Source: Chloracidobacterium thermophilum B
GTDB taxonomy: Bacteria; Acidobacteriota; Blastocatellia; Chloracidobacteriales; Chloracidobacteriaceae
NCBI RefSeq assembly: GCF_000226295.1
Contig: NC_016024.1
Coordinates: 1,285,501-1,349,500 of the forward strand
Direction: 5' to 3'
DNA: 64,000 bases
The notes under the pieces are model-generated. The model was not told the origin of the DNA, did no database searches, and saw only the letters and a program-made list of their open reading frames with translations. A program made the position numbers and the translations under genes. Positions 8,271-16,577 of this stretch are shown here, piece after piece. How positions within the stretch are numbered: the first letter of the stretch is position 1; each line of letters starts with the position of its first letter.

Positions 8271-9824
8271 ATGAGACGCCGTGAGTTTCTCCAGCATCTT
8301 GCGCTCAGTTGTGGTGGGGTCTTGTGTCCGGCGGGAACTGGCGTAGGGGAACCTGTACTGCGCTGTTTGGATGGGTGGGCTGACGCGCCTGAAACACTGG
8401 ACCGGGACATTCCGCGCGTTCCCCGTGAGTTCCGGGGCGTCTGGGTGGCCACGGTCGAAAACATAGACTTTCCTTCGTCGCGCCGCCTCACCCCGGAGGA
8501 GCAGCAGGCCGAACTGCGCGCCATATTCGACCTGGCTCAGGCGCTTGGCTTCAATGCCGTGATTTTTCAGGTGCGGCCCATGTGCGATGCGCTCTATGCG
8601 AGTCCCTATGAGCCGTGGTCGGAATATCTCTGCGGGGTGATGGGGCGACCGCCAGTGCCGTTTTACGATCCGCTGGCCTACGCCATCGAGATGGCTCACG
8701 CACGCGGAATGGAACTGCATGCCTGGTTCAATCCGTTTCGGGCGCTGCACCGGGCGCGACAGGGCGGCGTGGACCCGCAGCACATTGCCCGGCGGCGTCC
8801 CGACCTGGCCAAGCCCTACGGGCGCTATCACTGGCTTGATCCCGGCGAGCCGGAAGCCCGCGCCCATTCCTGCCGGGTGATTCTGGATGTCGTTGAACGT
8901 TACGACATTGATGCCGTTCACTTCGACGACTACTTCTACCCGTACAAGGAACGGCTGGTATCCGGCTACCTCATTCCTTTTCCCGATGATGACAGTTGGG
9001 CGCGCTATGGTCAGGGCAAGACCTGGCGCGCACGGGACGACTGGCGGCGGCATAACATCAACCAATTCCTCGGCGAGGTTGCGGCCGGGATTCGTCGCCT
9101 CAAGCCCCACGTCAAGTTTGGCATCAGTCCCTTTGGCATCTGGCAGCCTGATCATCCGCCCGGCATTCAGGGACTGAACTCCTACGTGGAGTTGTGTTCC
9201 GACTCCCGCCGGTGGTTGACCGAGGGACTGGTGGATTATCTCGCGCCCCAGCTTTACTGGCCCATTGAGCGTGAGCGGCAGAGTTATCTCCGGTTGCTTG
9301 AATGGTGGCTGGCGCAAAATCGCCAGCGCCGGCACGTGTGGCCTGGCAGCGCCGCGTTCAAGGTGGCTGATGGCACGCCGCGCGCTGTTCCGGCGCAGGA
9401 AATTACGGCCCAAGTCCGGCTTTCCCGGCGGCTCAATCGGCAGGGCGGCAACATTCACTTCAGCTTTCGGGTGTTCCGGCACAATCGCGGCGGACTGTCA
9501 GATTTGCTCCAGCAGGAAGTGTATTCCGTCCCGGCGCTCGTTCCGGCTTCGCCGTGGCTCGATGCGACCGTTCTCCCGGCGCCGCATCTGGAAGTCGGAA
9601 CAACAGCAACACTCCGTCGTCCGGTGGCGGTGTGGCAGACCGACGACAGCCGGCCGGTGGCCCGCTGGTGTATTGCCATCCAGACCGGTGAAACCTGGGA
9701 GTTGCAGATTCAACCCGCCGCACAGCGCCAGGTGGCCTTGCCGGAGTCTGCGCGCGCCGTTGCCGTCTGGCCGGTGAGCCGCAGTGGAGTCGAAGGTCGC
9801 CGGGCAATTCTGTGGCGCGCATAG
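8271..9824 (+). CDS. Exported glycoside hydrolase, GH10-like (YngK/DUF187 family)
   Basis: 517 residues. The ATG at 8271 gives MRRREFLQHLALSCGGVLC, a twin-arginine-like signal; an in-frame ATG at 8238 would bury it, so I reject that. The catalytic barrel starts VPREFRGVWVATVENIDFPS and includes AQALGFNAVIFQVRPMCDAL, HARGMELHAWFNPFRA, YDIDAVHFDDYFYPY (acidic active-site strand), VKFGISPFGIW and VDYLAPQLYWPIER. These fit the YngK-like family of glycosylhydrolase-like proteins, which act on cell-wall or exopolysaccharide glycans in the periplasm. Substrate is not predictable. The C-terminal about 120 residues form a beta-rich domain. It starts about 100 bases after the nucleotidyltransferase gene. 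Confidence 0.87.
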   Translation: MRRREFLQHLALSCGGVLCPAGTGVGEPVLRCLDGWADAPETLDRDIPRVPREFRGVWVATVENIDFPSSRRLTPEEQQAELRAIFDLAQALGFNAVIFQVRPMCDALYASPYEPWSEYLCGVMGRPPVPFYDPLAYAIEMAHARGMELHAWFNPFRALHRARQGGVDPQHIARRRPDLAKPYGRYHWLDPGEPEARAHSCRVILDVVERYDIDAVHFDDYFYPYKERLVSGYLIPFPDDDSWARYGQGKTWRARDDWRRHNINQFLGEVAAGIRRLKPHVKFGISPFGIWQPDHPPGIQGLNSYVELCSDSRRWLTEGLVDYLAPQLYWPIERERQSYLRLLEWWLAQNRQRRHVWPGSAAFKVADGTPRAVPAQEITAQVRLSRRLNRQGGNIHFSFRVFRHNRGGLSDLLQQEVYSVPALVPASPWLDATVLPAPHLEVGTTATLRRPVAVWQTDDSRPVARWCIAIQTGETWELQIQPAAQRQVALPESARAVAVWPVSRSGVEGRRAILWRA

Positions 9825-9962
9825 CCGGGTGGTGGATTGCTACACTGAATTTTTGAAATCCCTGCCCGGAATCATCCAAAAAAATGAAGGCGTCTGGAAC
9901 CTGTGCGGCTGATGTGTTGCATTCCTGCACGGGGTTCTGGTTCTTTGTCGGTTTTCTGCCCG

Positions 9963-9985
9963 GTCAGGTGGGAATCTGACCTGAC
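9963..9985. promoter_or_regulatory. Perfect inverted repeat upstream of the TonB receptor gene
   Basis: GTCAGGT (9963-9969) and ACCTGAC (9979-9985) form a 7-bp inverted repeat with a 9-base spacer. It extends outward as CCGG on both sides with a two-base bulge. It lies about 100 bases upstream of the receptor start. Close downstream the heptamer CTGTAAA occurs twice, at 9995-10001 and 10006-10012, in phase with one helical turn. There is no T-run, so an operator is more likely than a terminator. Function is inferred. Confidence 0.4.
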
Positions 9986-10086
9986 AGACCGGCGCTGTAA
10001 ACAATCTGTAAATTCCGGTACGTTATTTGCCTTACTATGGCAGTGCCCTTCTGGGCAACCTTGCAAGTGAGGAGTCAACGAAGTCT

Positions 10087-13000
10087 ATGGATAGGCCTCG
10101 TTACATGAAGAACATCCGGCAACTTCTGGTTGCCGCGCTTTTCGTCCTGACCGGCTGGCTGGCAACACCCAGCCTGGGGCAGGTGACGAATGGGAACATC
10201 CGTGGGATTGTTCAGGATGCAACCGGCGCGGTGGTCGCTGGTGCCAAAGTCACCCTGACGGACAAACAAACCAACAAGGTGACCACGGGACAATCAAATG
10301 ACAGCGGCGAGTTTTTGTTCGTCAACCTGCCGCCCGGACTCTACGAAGTTAAAATCGAAGCGACAAACTTCACAACTTTGCTCCTGACAGGCGTGCGCGT
10401 TGAACTCAACCGTACGACTGACGTCCTCGCCAAGCTGGAAGCTGGCGGCACCACGGATGTCGTTGAAATCACCGCGACGAGCGTGGGGCTGGTGCAGACG
10501 AGTTCCAACGATCTGGCACGTTCCTATGAATCCCGCCAGGTTGTCGAGCTTGGCCAAACCACTGTCCCCGGGGGCATCTATAACCTGGCGCTGACCTCGG
10601 CCGGGGTATCCAGCAGCGGCGGTTTGGGGGTTGGCACCGGCGGTTCCGTCGGCGGGCAGCGCCCCCGGAACAACAACTTCACGGTGGACGGCATTGACAA
10701 CAACGACAAGTCGGTGACGGGTCCGCAGATTTACATTTCCCCTGAAGCCGTTGCCGAATTCACGCTGCTGACCAATCAGTTTGGCGCTGAGTTTGGCCGG
10801 TCGAACGGCGGGCAGTTCATCACCGTCACGAAATCCGGCACGAATGCCTTTCACGGGACGGCCTATTTCTTCCTCCAGAACCGCAACCTCAATGCGCTGG
10901 GCGTCCGGGAGAAGGAACAGGGCATCACCCGTGACACCCAGCCGCGCTTTGACTACTCCCGCTATGGCGGGAATGTCGGCGGCCCGATTGTCAAGGACCG
11001 GCTGTTTTTCTTCACCCAGTATGAAGGTCAGCAAACGGGCTCATCGGCGACGGCCGGTGGCATCATTGCACCGACCCAGGCCGGCTACGCCCTGCTTGGT
11101 AGCATTCCCGGTCTCTCGGCGACCAATCTCAACATCCTGCGCACCTATCTGCCCCCCGCACCCACAGCCGATCCCAGCCTCATCGGGACGCTGGTTGTGG
11201 CCGGGCAGAACATTCCCGTTGGATTTGTGGCCATTGAGCGTCCGGCCTTCAGCAACCAGCGCAACTTCGTGTTCAATCTGGATTTTGTTCAGAGCGAGCG
11301 GATGACGCACCGGACGCGCTTTATCTTTGACCGCATCCGCAGCATTGACACCGGAGCGGGCCTGCCGGCCTTTTTCACGTCCATTCCGGTAGATGGGCGG
11401 TTGTTTTCGTACACCAACGTCTTTGCCATCCAGCCCAACCTGACCAACGAGTTTCGTTTCTCGTTCCGGCGGTCACGAAACGATGTTCCGGTGCCGGATA
11501 TTGCCTATCCGGGGCTGGATAGTTTCCCCAACATCGAACTCAACGATCTGGGGGTCAACATCGGCCCGAATGGGGTTGCCCCACAGTTTGGGATTGAGAA
11601 CAACTACCAGCTTATCGAGAACGTGACCTGGACGGTGGGCAACCATACACTCAAGTTTGGCATTGACACCCGGCGGCTGATTGCGCCGCAGTCGTTTGTC
11701 CAGCGGCAGCGTGGCGACTACTTCTACTTAAGGACCGAGTCGTTCCTGCGGGACCTGAGTCCTGAGTTTGGTGAGCGCACGGTTGGAGTTTCACCCTACT
11801 ACGGCAACCAGTGGCTGTTTTTTGGGTTTGCGCAGGATAGCTGGCGGATTCGGCCGGAGCTGACCTTCAACTACGGCTTCCGGTATTCCTACCAGCAGGT
11901 GCCGTTTACGGCCCGTTTGCAGCGGCTCAACAGCGCCGCTTCCGTGCCGGGCCTGATTTCGTTCAACTCGCCCGCCGAGCAGACGACCAACTTTGCGCCG
12001 GTCATCGGACTGGCTTACGCGCCTGACTTTTCGTCGGGACTGATGAACCGCATCTTCGGGAATCCCGGAGCCAGCTCCATCCGCGCCGGATTTTCGATGG
12101 GCTACGACATCATCTTCGACAACCTCTACATCTTGTCGCTGCCGCCCCAGTTCAACCAGACCCGTAACGTGGAAGACCCCGGTGTGCCGGGCTTTCTGGC
12201 CGGGGGTGGCCTGCCGCCGACACCGGCACCCGTCACAGGAACTCCGGCGGAGTTGCGCGCCATCACCTCGTCGTGGATTCCCGACCAGAAAGTGCCCTAC
12301 TCCATTACCTGGACGCTGGGCATTCAGCGCCAGTTCCTCAAGGACTGGGCGGCCGAAGTCCGCTATGTCGGAACCCGTGGCGTTCACCTGCTGACGCAGA
12401 ACCGCATCAACCGGCAACCACGGGTGACACCGCAGAACTCGCTGCCGACGTTCCTGAGCAACCCGACGCCAGCGCAGTTGGCCGGATTGCCGACATTATC
12501 CCAAGTGATTGCGGCCCGGTCGAACTTCGTCCCGGCGTTTGCCGCGGCCGGTTTCAATGCTGGCAACCTGGTGGCGTTTCTCTCCAACGGCAACTCGACC
12601 TACCATGGCTTGCAGTTGCAGGTGCAGAAGCGGCTGACGCAAAACTACAGCGTGAACCTGGCCTACACCTTCAGCAAGCTCATTGACGACACGACGGCCG
12701 AACTGTTCAGCACCGTGTTGTCCTCGCGCCGGGTGCAGGACTTCCAGAACCTCCGGGCGGAGCGGTCGCTGTCCCTGCTCGACAGCACGCACCGGCTGGC
12801 AATTACTGCCAACTACGACGTGCCGTTTTTCCTCAACAGCCCGAATCCGTGGCTGCGGTCCCTGCTGGGTGGCTTCAGCATCTCCGGCACGTACAGCTAT
12901 GAAACCGGCAAGCCCTTCACGGCCCGCAGTGGTGTGGATTCCAACCTCAACGGCGACAATGCCGGCGACCGTACCATCCTCAACCCGAACGGGCAGCGGG

Positions 13001-13425
13001 GCACCGGAAGCGGCGTGCGCGCCGTCAATGCGGCTGGAAATACGGTGCCATTGGGCAATCCGGCAACGGTGGCTTACGTGGCGCTCAACCCGAATGCCCA
13101 GTACATCGTGGCCGGCCCCGGCGCGCTGGCCACAGCCGGACGCAATACCCTGCGCGTGCCGGCCATCAACAACTTTGACATCTTCGTGCGCAAGAACTTT
13201 CGGATTACTGAAGGCATCCGGGCGCAGTTCCGGGCCGATTTCTTCAATGCCTTCAACCATCCGCAATTCGTGCCGGGGTCAGTCAACGGCGTCAATCCGG
13301 TGAGCACGACGGGGACGGCCGTCAATCGGTTCACGATTGCTTCGGACAGCTTCTTCAACCGTCCACGGGCGACGTTTGGAAGCAACCCGCGTTTCATCCA
13401 GCTTGCGGTGCGGATTGACTTCTGA
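10087..13425 (+). CDS. TonB-dependent receptor with N-terminal carboxypeptidase-regulatory (Oar-like) domain
   Basis: A 1,112-residue outer-membrane protein. The ATG at 10087 lies 12 bases after AGTGAGGAG; an ATG at 10105 is an alternative. A signal peptide (NIRQLLVAALFVLTGWLAT) is followed by a CarboxypepD_reg beta-sandwich (GIVQDATGAVVAGAKVTLTD, DSGEFLFVNLPPGLYEVKIE). The plug domain includes NNFTVDGIDNNDKS and the repeated FGAEFGRSNGGQFITVTKSG. A long barrel with alternating strands ends in the aromatic C-terminus QLAVRIDF, typical of BamA-inserted barrels. Acidobacteria and Bacteroidetes carry many such Oar/SusC-like receptors for uptake of large substrates or for surface functions. No TonB box could be assigned. 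It leads a probable unit with the small barrel gene downstream. Confidence 0.9.
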   Translation: MDRPRYMKNIRQLLVAALFVLTGWLATPSLGQVTNGNIRGIVQDATGAVVAGAKVTLTDKQTNKVTTGQSNDSGEFLFVNLPPGLYEVKIEATNFTTLLLTGVRVELNRTTDVLAKLEAGGTTDVVEITATSVGLVQTSSNDLARSYESRQVVELGQTTVPGGIYNLALTSAGVSSSGGLGVGTGGSVGGQRPRNNNFTVDGIDNNDKSVTGPQIYISPEAVAEFTLLTNQFGAEFGRSNGGQFITVTKSGTNAFHGTAYFFLQNRNLNALGVREKEQGITRDTQPRFDYSRYGGNVGGPIVKDRLFFFTQYEGQQTGSSATAGGIIAPTQAGYALLGSIPGLSATNLNILRTYLPPAPTADPSLIGTLVVAGQNIPVGFVAIERPAFSNQRNFVFNLDFVQSERMTHRTRFIFDRIRSIDTGAGLPAFFTSIPVDGRLFSYTNVFAIQPNLTNEFRFSFRRSRNDVPVPDIAYPGLDSFPNIELNDLGVNIGPNGVAPQFGIENNYQLIENVTWTVGNHTLKFGIDTRRLIAPQSFVQRQRGDYFYLRTESFLRDLSPEFGERTVGVSPYYGNQWLFFGFAQDSWRIRPELTFNYGFRYSYQQVPFTARLQRLNSAASVPGLISFNSPAEQTTNFAPVIGLAYAPDFSSGLMNRIFGNPGASSIRAGFSMGYDIIFDNLYILSLPPQFNQTRNVEDPGVPGFLAGGGLPPTPAPVTGTPAELRAITSSWIPDQKVPYSITWTLGIQRQFLKDWAAEVRYVGTRGVHLLTQNRINRQPRVTPQNSLPTFLSNPTPAQLAGLPTLSQVIAARSNFVPAFAAAGFNAGNLVAFLSNGNSTYHGLQLQVQKRLTQNYSVNLAYTFSKLIDDTTAELFSTVLSSRRVQDFQNLRAERSLSLLDSTHRLAITANYDVPFFLNSPNPWLRSLLGGFSISGTYSYETGKPFTARSGVDSNLNGDNAGDRTILNPNGQRGTGSGVRAVNAAGNTVPLGNPATVAYVALNPNAQYIVAGPGALATAGRNTLRVPAINNFDIFVRKNFRITEGIRAQFRADFFNAFNHPQFVPGSVNGVNPVSTTGTAVNRFTIASDSFFNRPRATFGSNPRFIQLAVRIDF

Positions 13426-13434
13426 TCAGCGGCC

Positions 13435-13481
13435 AGCGTTTGGCGGTCAGACGGCGACGGTCGTTTGGCCGCCACAACGCT
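13435..13481. other. Intercistronic hairpin between receptor and small barrel genes
   Basis: AGCGTTTGGCGG (13435-13446) pairs with CCGCCA-C-AACGCT (13469-13481): 12 base pairs with a single bulged C at 13475 and a 22-base loop. No T-run follows at once, so it may stabilise or process the transcript rather than end it. Confidence 0.45.
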
Positions 13482-13519
13482 TGGTGCTGGTCTCCATTTT
13501 TCCTGAAGGAATGATGCGT

Positions 13520-14083
13520 ATGAAAAAGCAACTGTGGTTTGTTCTGCTGTTTGGCCTGTTTGTATGTGGCCACACGGCCTTTGCCCAGGATGTTCCCCAG
13601 GGCGAATTTTTTGCCGGTTTTACCTACACGCGCCTCAATGACCTCACTCCCCGTGGCCCCAGCCAGGATGCCTTTGGCTTCAATCTGCAGGGTGTTTACA
13701 ATGTCAATCGCGTGCTGGGCATTGTCGGCGACTTTGGGGCGCACTATGACAACGCGACCAACCTGTACACCTTCATGGCCGGCCCACGGGTGAGCCTGCG
13801 GGGCGAACGGGTGACGCCCTTTGCCCACGTGCTGCTGGGCGGCGCGCGGGCCAGCCGGGTGCCGGTGCCCAACACGGCTCCCCTGCGTTTTGATGGCGAT
13901 GGCGGCTTTGCCATGGCGATGGGCGGGGGGCTGGACGTGAAGGTGTCGGACTTTGTTTCCCTGCGCGCCATTCAGGGGGAATACATGTTTACGAAAATCG
14001 GCGGCTCCGGCAGCGTTCTGCGCGACACCCAGAGTCACCTGCGCCTGAGCTTTGGCGTCAACTTCACGTTCGGCAAAAAGTAA
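13520..14083 (+). CDS. Small outer-membrane beta-barrel protein
   Basis: 187 residues starting MKKQLWFVLLFGLFVCGHT, a clear signal peptide ending AFAQ. The ATG at 13520 has AAGGA 9 bases upstream; ATGs at 13511 and 13514 are too close to it. The mature part begins QGEFFAGFTYTRLND and runs through alternating amphipathic strands (LGIVGDFGAHYDN, VTPFAHVLLGGARASR, GGFAMAMGGGLDVKVSDFV, LRAIQGEYMFTKIG) to LRLSFGVNFTFGKK. Length and strand pattern fit an eight-stranded OmpA-like/opacity-type barrel. It follows the TonB receptor by about 95 bases and is closed by a strong terminator, so it is probably co-expressed with the receptor. Ligand unknown. Confidence 0.85.
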   Translation: MKKQLWFVLLFGLFVCGHTAFAQDVPQGEFFAGFTYTRLNDLTPRGPSQDAFGFNLQGVYNVNRVLGIVGDFGAHYDNATNLYTFMAGPRVSLRGERVTPFAHVLLGGARASRVPVPNTAPLRFDGDGGFAMAMGGGLDVKVSDFVSLRAIQGEYMFTKIGGSGSVLRDTQSHLRLSFGVNFTFGKK

Positions 14084-14118
14084 GCTTTGGCAAAAGTAAG
14101 CTTCGGCAAAAAGTAAGC
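14069..14118 (+). repeat. Three tandem copies of the stop-codon region
   Basis: The 16-17-base unit TTCGGCAAAAAGTAAGC occurs at 14069-14085, in a variant form (TTTGGCAAAAGTAAGC) at 14086-14101, and again exactly at 14102-14118. The first copy contains the TAA stop of the barrel gene. The second TAA is in the +1 frame and the third returns to the gene's frame. This looks like replication slippage at the gene's end. Confidence 0.9.
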
Positions 14119-14149
14119 GCCATCGTCGGGTGACGCGCCCTTTGTTACA

Positions 14150-14176
14150 CCGGGAGCTTTCGGCTCCCGGTTTTTT
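14150..14176 (+). terminator. Rho-independent terminator
   Basis: CCGGGAGC (14150-14157), loop TTTCG, GCTCCCGG (14163-14170), then six T (14171-14176). This is a perfect 8-bp GC-rich stem with a T-run, 66 bases after the barrel gene's stop codon. Confidence 0.93.
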
Positions 14177-14320
14177 GTTCCCGGAAAGAAGTCCAGTGGC
14201 CGTTTGAAGGCAGAGCGTGGATCACTAGGCAGCACTGGCCGGCCATGTCATGGTTTACACCATTGCCTGCGGCTTGCAGCCGGAAAGGCAGGATTCCCAA
14301 TCTCACGAGGACAAGACACG

Positions 14321-16501
14321 ATGTTCAAGCGACAGGCGTTGCGACGCTCCCTGGTGGCCGGCACGGCAATGTTGCTCTGGACGGCCCCGCTGCCGCTTTT
14401 TGCCCAGAACTTCTCCAAAGATATGAAGGCTTCCGCATCGTCACCCATCGTCTATCCGCCCTCGAAGAAGGTCGAGCAGGTGGATGACTACCACGGCATC
14501 AAAGTCGCTGACCCCTACCGCTGGCTGGAAGATGCCGACTCACCGGAGACCAAAGCCTGGGTCGAGGCCCAGAACAAAGTCACCTTTGGTTTTCTGGAGT
14601 CCATTCCCGAACGGGCGCGGCTGCGCGAGCGCCTGACCCAGCTCTGGAACTACGAAAAGTTCGGAGTGCCGTTCCGCGAGGGCGACCGCTATTTCTTCAC
14701 GCGCAACGATGGGCTGCAAAACCAGAGTGTGTTGTACGTCGGCAGGACGCCGGACGATCCACAGGCGCGCGTGCTGCTTGACCCGAACACCCTGTCTGCC
14801 GACGGCACGGTGGCGCTGACCAACTATGCCGTCAGCGATGACGGCAAGCTGCTCGCCTACGGTCTGGCCACAGCCGGCTCCGACTGGAACGAATGGCGGG
14901 TACGGAATGTCGAAACCGGTGAAGACCTGCCCGACCGTCTCCAGTGGGTCAAGTTCTCCGGCGCATCGTGGACAAAAGACGGCCGGGGCTTTTTCTACAG
15001 CCGCTATGACGAGCCGAAGGAAGGGAATCTGCTCCAATCCACGAACTACTACCAGAAACTCTACTACCACCGCGTGGGTACGCCGCAGTCGGCCGATGAA
15101 CTCGTTTACGAGCGCCGGGACCACAAAGAGTGGGGTTTTGGCGGCTATGTCACCGATGACGGGCGGTATCTGGGCATTGTCGTCACCATGGGGACAAGTC
15201 CCAAAAACCTGTTTTTCTACAAGGATTTGACCAACCCGGAAGCGAAGGTGGTCGAGTTGATTCCCGACTTCATCGCCGACTTTACGCCCGTCGGCAACGA
15301 TGGAACGACCTTTTACTTCCGCACTGACTGGGAAGCCCCACGTGGCCGTCTCATCGCCATTGACGCGACCCGTCCCGAACGGGCGAACTGGCGGGAGATC
15401 ATTCCCCAGAGCCGGGATACGCTGGAAGCCGTCCGGTGGGTTGGCGGACGCTTCATTGCCCTATATCTGTCGGACGCCAAAACGCAGGTCAGGATGTTTG
15501 ACCGCGAGGGGAAATTTGTGCAGGAGATTGCGCTGCCAGGCATCGGCACGGCCGTCGGTTTTGGCGGGAAGCCGGAAGCTACCGAGACGTTCTATGCCTT
15601 TACGAGCTTCACCCAGCCGACAAGCATCTATCGCTACGATTTCGCCACCGGGAAAAGCACGCTGCTGCGGCAGCCCAAAGTGGCTTTCGATCCGGGCGCT
15701 TATGTCACCCAGCAGGTGTTCTACAAGAGCAAGGACGGCACGCGCATCCCGATGTTCATCGTCCACCGCAAGGGCCTCAAGCAGGACGGAAAGAATCCCA
15801 CCCTGCTGTATGGCTATGGTGGGTTCAACATTTCGCTCACACCGTCATTCTCACCGGCCCGGATTGCCTGGCTGGAAATGGGTGGCGTGCTGGCGATTCC
15901 CAACCTGCGCGGGGGTGGCGAGTATGGCGAGGAATGGCATCAGGCCGGCACCAAGCTCAAAAAACAGAACGTGTTTGATGATTTCATCGCGGCCGCCGAG
16001 TGGCTGATTCGGGAGAAGTACACCCAGCCGGCGCGGCTGGCGATTCAGGGCGGCAGCAACGGGGGGCTGCTCGTCGGGGCCTGCATGACGCAGCGCCCGG
16101 AACTGTTTGGCGCGGCGCTGCCGGCGGTCGGCGTTCTGGACATGCTGCGCTTCAACAAGTTCACGATTGGCTGGGCGTGGGAGTCGGACTACGGCTCACC
16201 CCAGAACCCCGAAGAGTTCAAGGCGCTGTATGCCTACTCTCCGCTCCATAATCTGAAGCCCGGAACGCGCTACCCGGCCACGCTCATCACCACAGCGGAT
16301 CACGATGACCGCGTTGTGCCGGCGCACAGCTTCAAGTTTGCGGCGGCGCTTCAGGCCGCGCACAAAGGCGACGCGCCGGTGCTCATTCGGATTGAGACCA
16401 GGGCCGGACACGGTGCTGGCAAGCCCACGTCCAAGCTCATCGAGGAAACGGCCGATGTGTGGGCGTTTCTCGTCAGGACGTTTCAGATGACAGTGAAGTA
16501 G
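14321..16501 (+). CDS. Prolyl oligopeptidase family serine peptidase (S9A)
   Basis: 726 residues. The ATG at 14321 follows CGAGGA with a 9-base spacer and opens a signal peptide (RRSLVAGTAMLLWTAPLPLF, then AQ). The S9A N-terminal signature YHGIKVADPYRWLEDADSPE is followed by a seven-bladed propeller. The hydrolase domain carries AIQGGSNGGLLVGACMTQRP (catalytic Ser), TADHDDRVVPAHSFKFAAAL (Asp) and RAGHGAGKPTSKLIEE (His). It cleaves after proline in short peptides. The signal peptide puts it in the periplasm, where it could process peptides brought in across the outer membrane; that link to the receptor upstream is inference, since a strong terminator separates them. Confidence 0.95.
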   Translation: MFKRQALRRSLVAGTAMLLWTAPLPLFAQNFSKDMKASASSPIVYPPSKKVEQVDDYHGIKVADPYRWLEDADSPETKAWVEAQNKVTFGFLESIPERARLRERLTQLWNYEKFGVPFREGDRYFFTRNDGLQNQSVLYVGRTPDDPQARVLLDPNTLSADGTVALTNYAVSDDGKLLAYGLATAGSDWNEWRVRNVETGEDLPDRLQWVKFSGASWTKDGRGFFYSRYDEPKEGNLLQSTNYYQKLYYHRVGTPQSADELVYERRDHKEWGFGGYVTDDGRYLGIVVTMGTSPKNLFFYKDLTNPEAKVVELIPDFIADFTPVGNDGTTFYFRTDWEAPRGRLIAIDATRPERANWREIIPQSRDTLEAVRWVGGRFIALYLSDAKTQVRMFDREGKFVQEIALPGIGTAVGFGGKPEATETFYAFTSFTQPTSIYRYDFATGKSTLLRQPKVAFDPGAYVTQQVFYKSKDGTRIPMFIVHRKGLKQDGKNPTLLYGYGGFNISLTPSFSPARIAWLEMGGVLAIPNLRGGGEYGEEWHQAGTKLKKQNVFDDFIAAAEWLIREKYTQPARLAIQGGSNGGLLVGACMTQRPELFGAALPAVGVLDMLRFNKFTIGWAWESDYGSPQNPEEFKALYAYSPLHNLKPGTRYPATLITTADHDDRVVPAHSFKFAAALQAAHKGDAPVLIRIETRAGHGAGKPTSKLIEETADVWAFLVRTFQMTVK

Positions 16502-16528
16502 GCAGGTCAGCTACCGGGCTACCGGGCG

Positions 16529-16577
16529 GGCCCCGTATGGTGTTGGCTGGTTCTGGCTTCCAGCTTCATACGGGGCC
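16529..16577. terminator. 11-bp inverted repeat between convergent genes
   Basis: GGCCCCGTATG (16529-16539) and CATACGGGGCC (16567-16577) are perfect complements with a 27-base loop that itself contains GCTGG and CCAGC. The right arm includes the last codons and stop of the acyltransferase gene. It lies between two converging genes, where a bidirectional stop would be useful, but neither side has a T-run. Confidence 0.4.
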
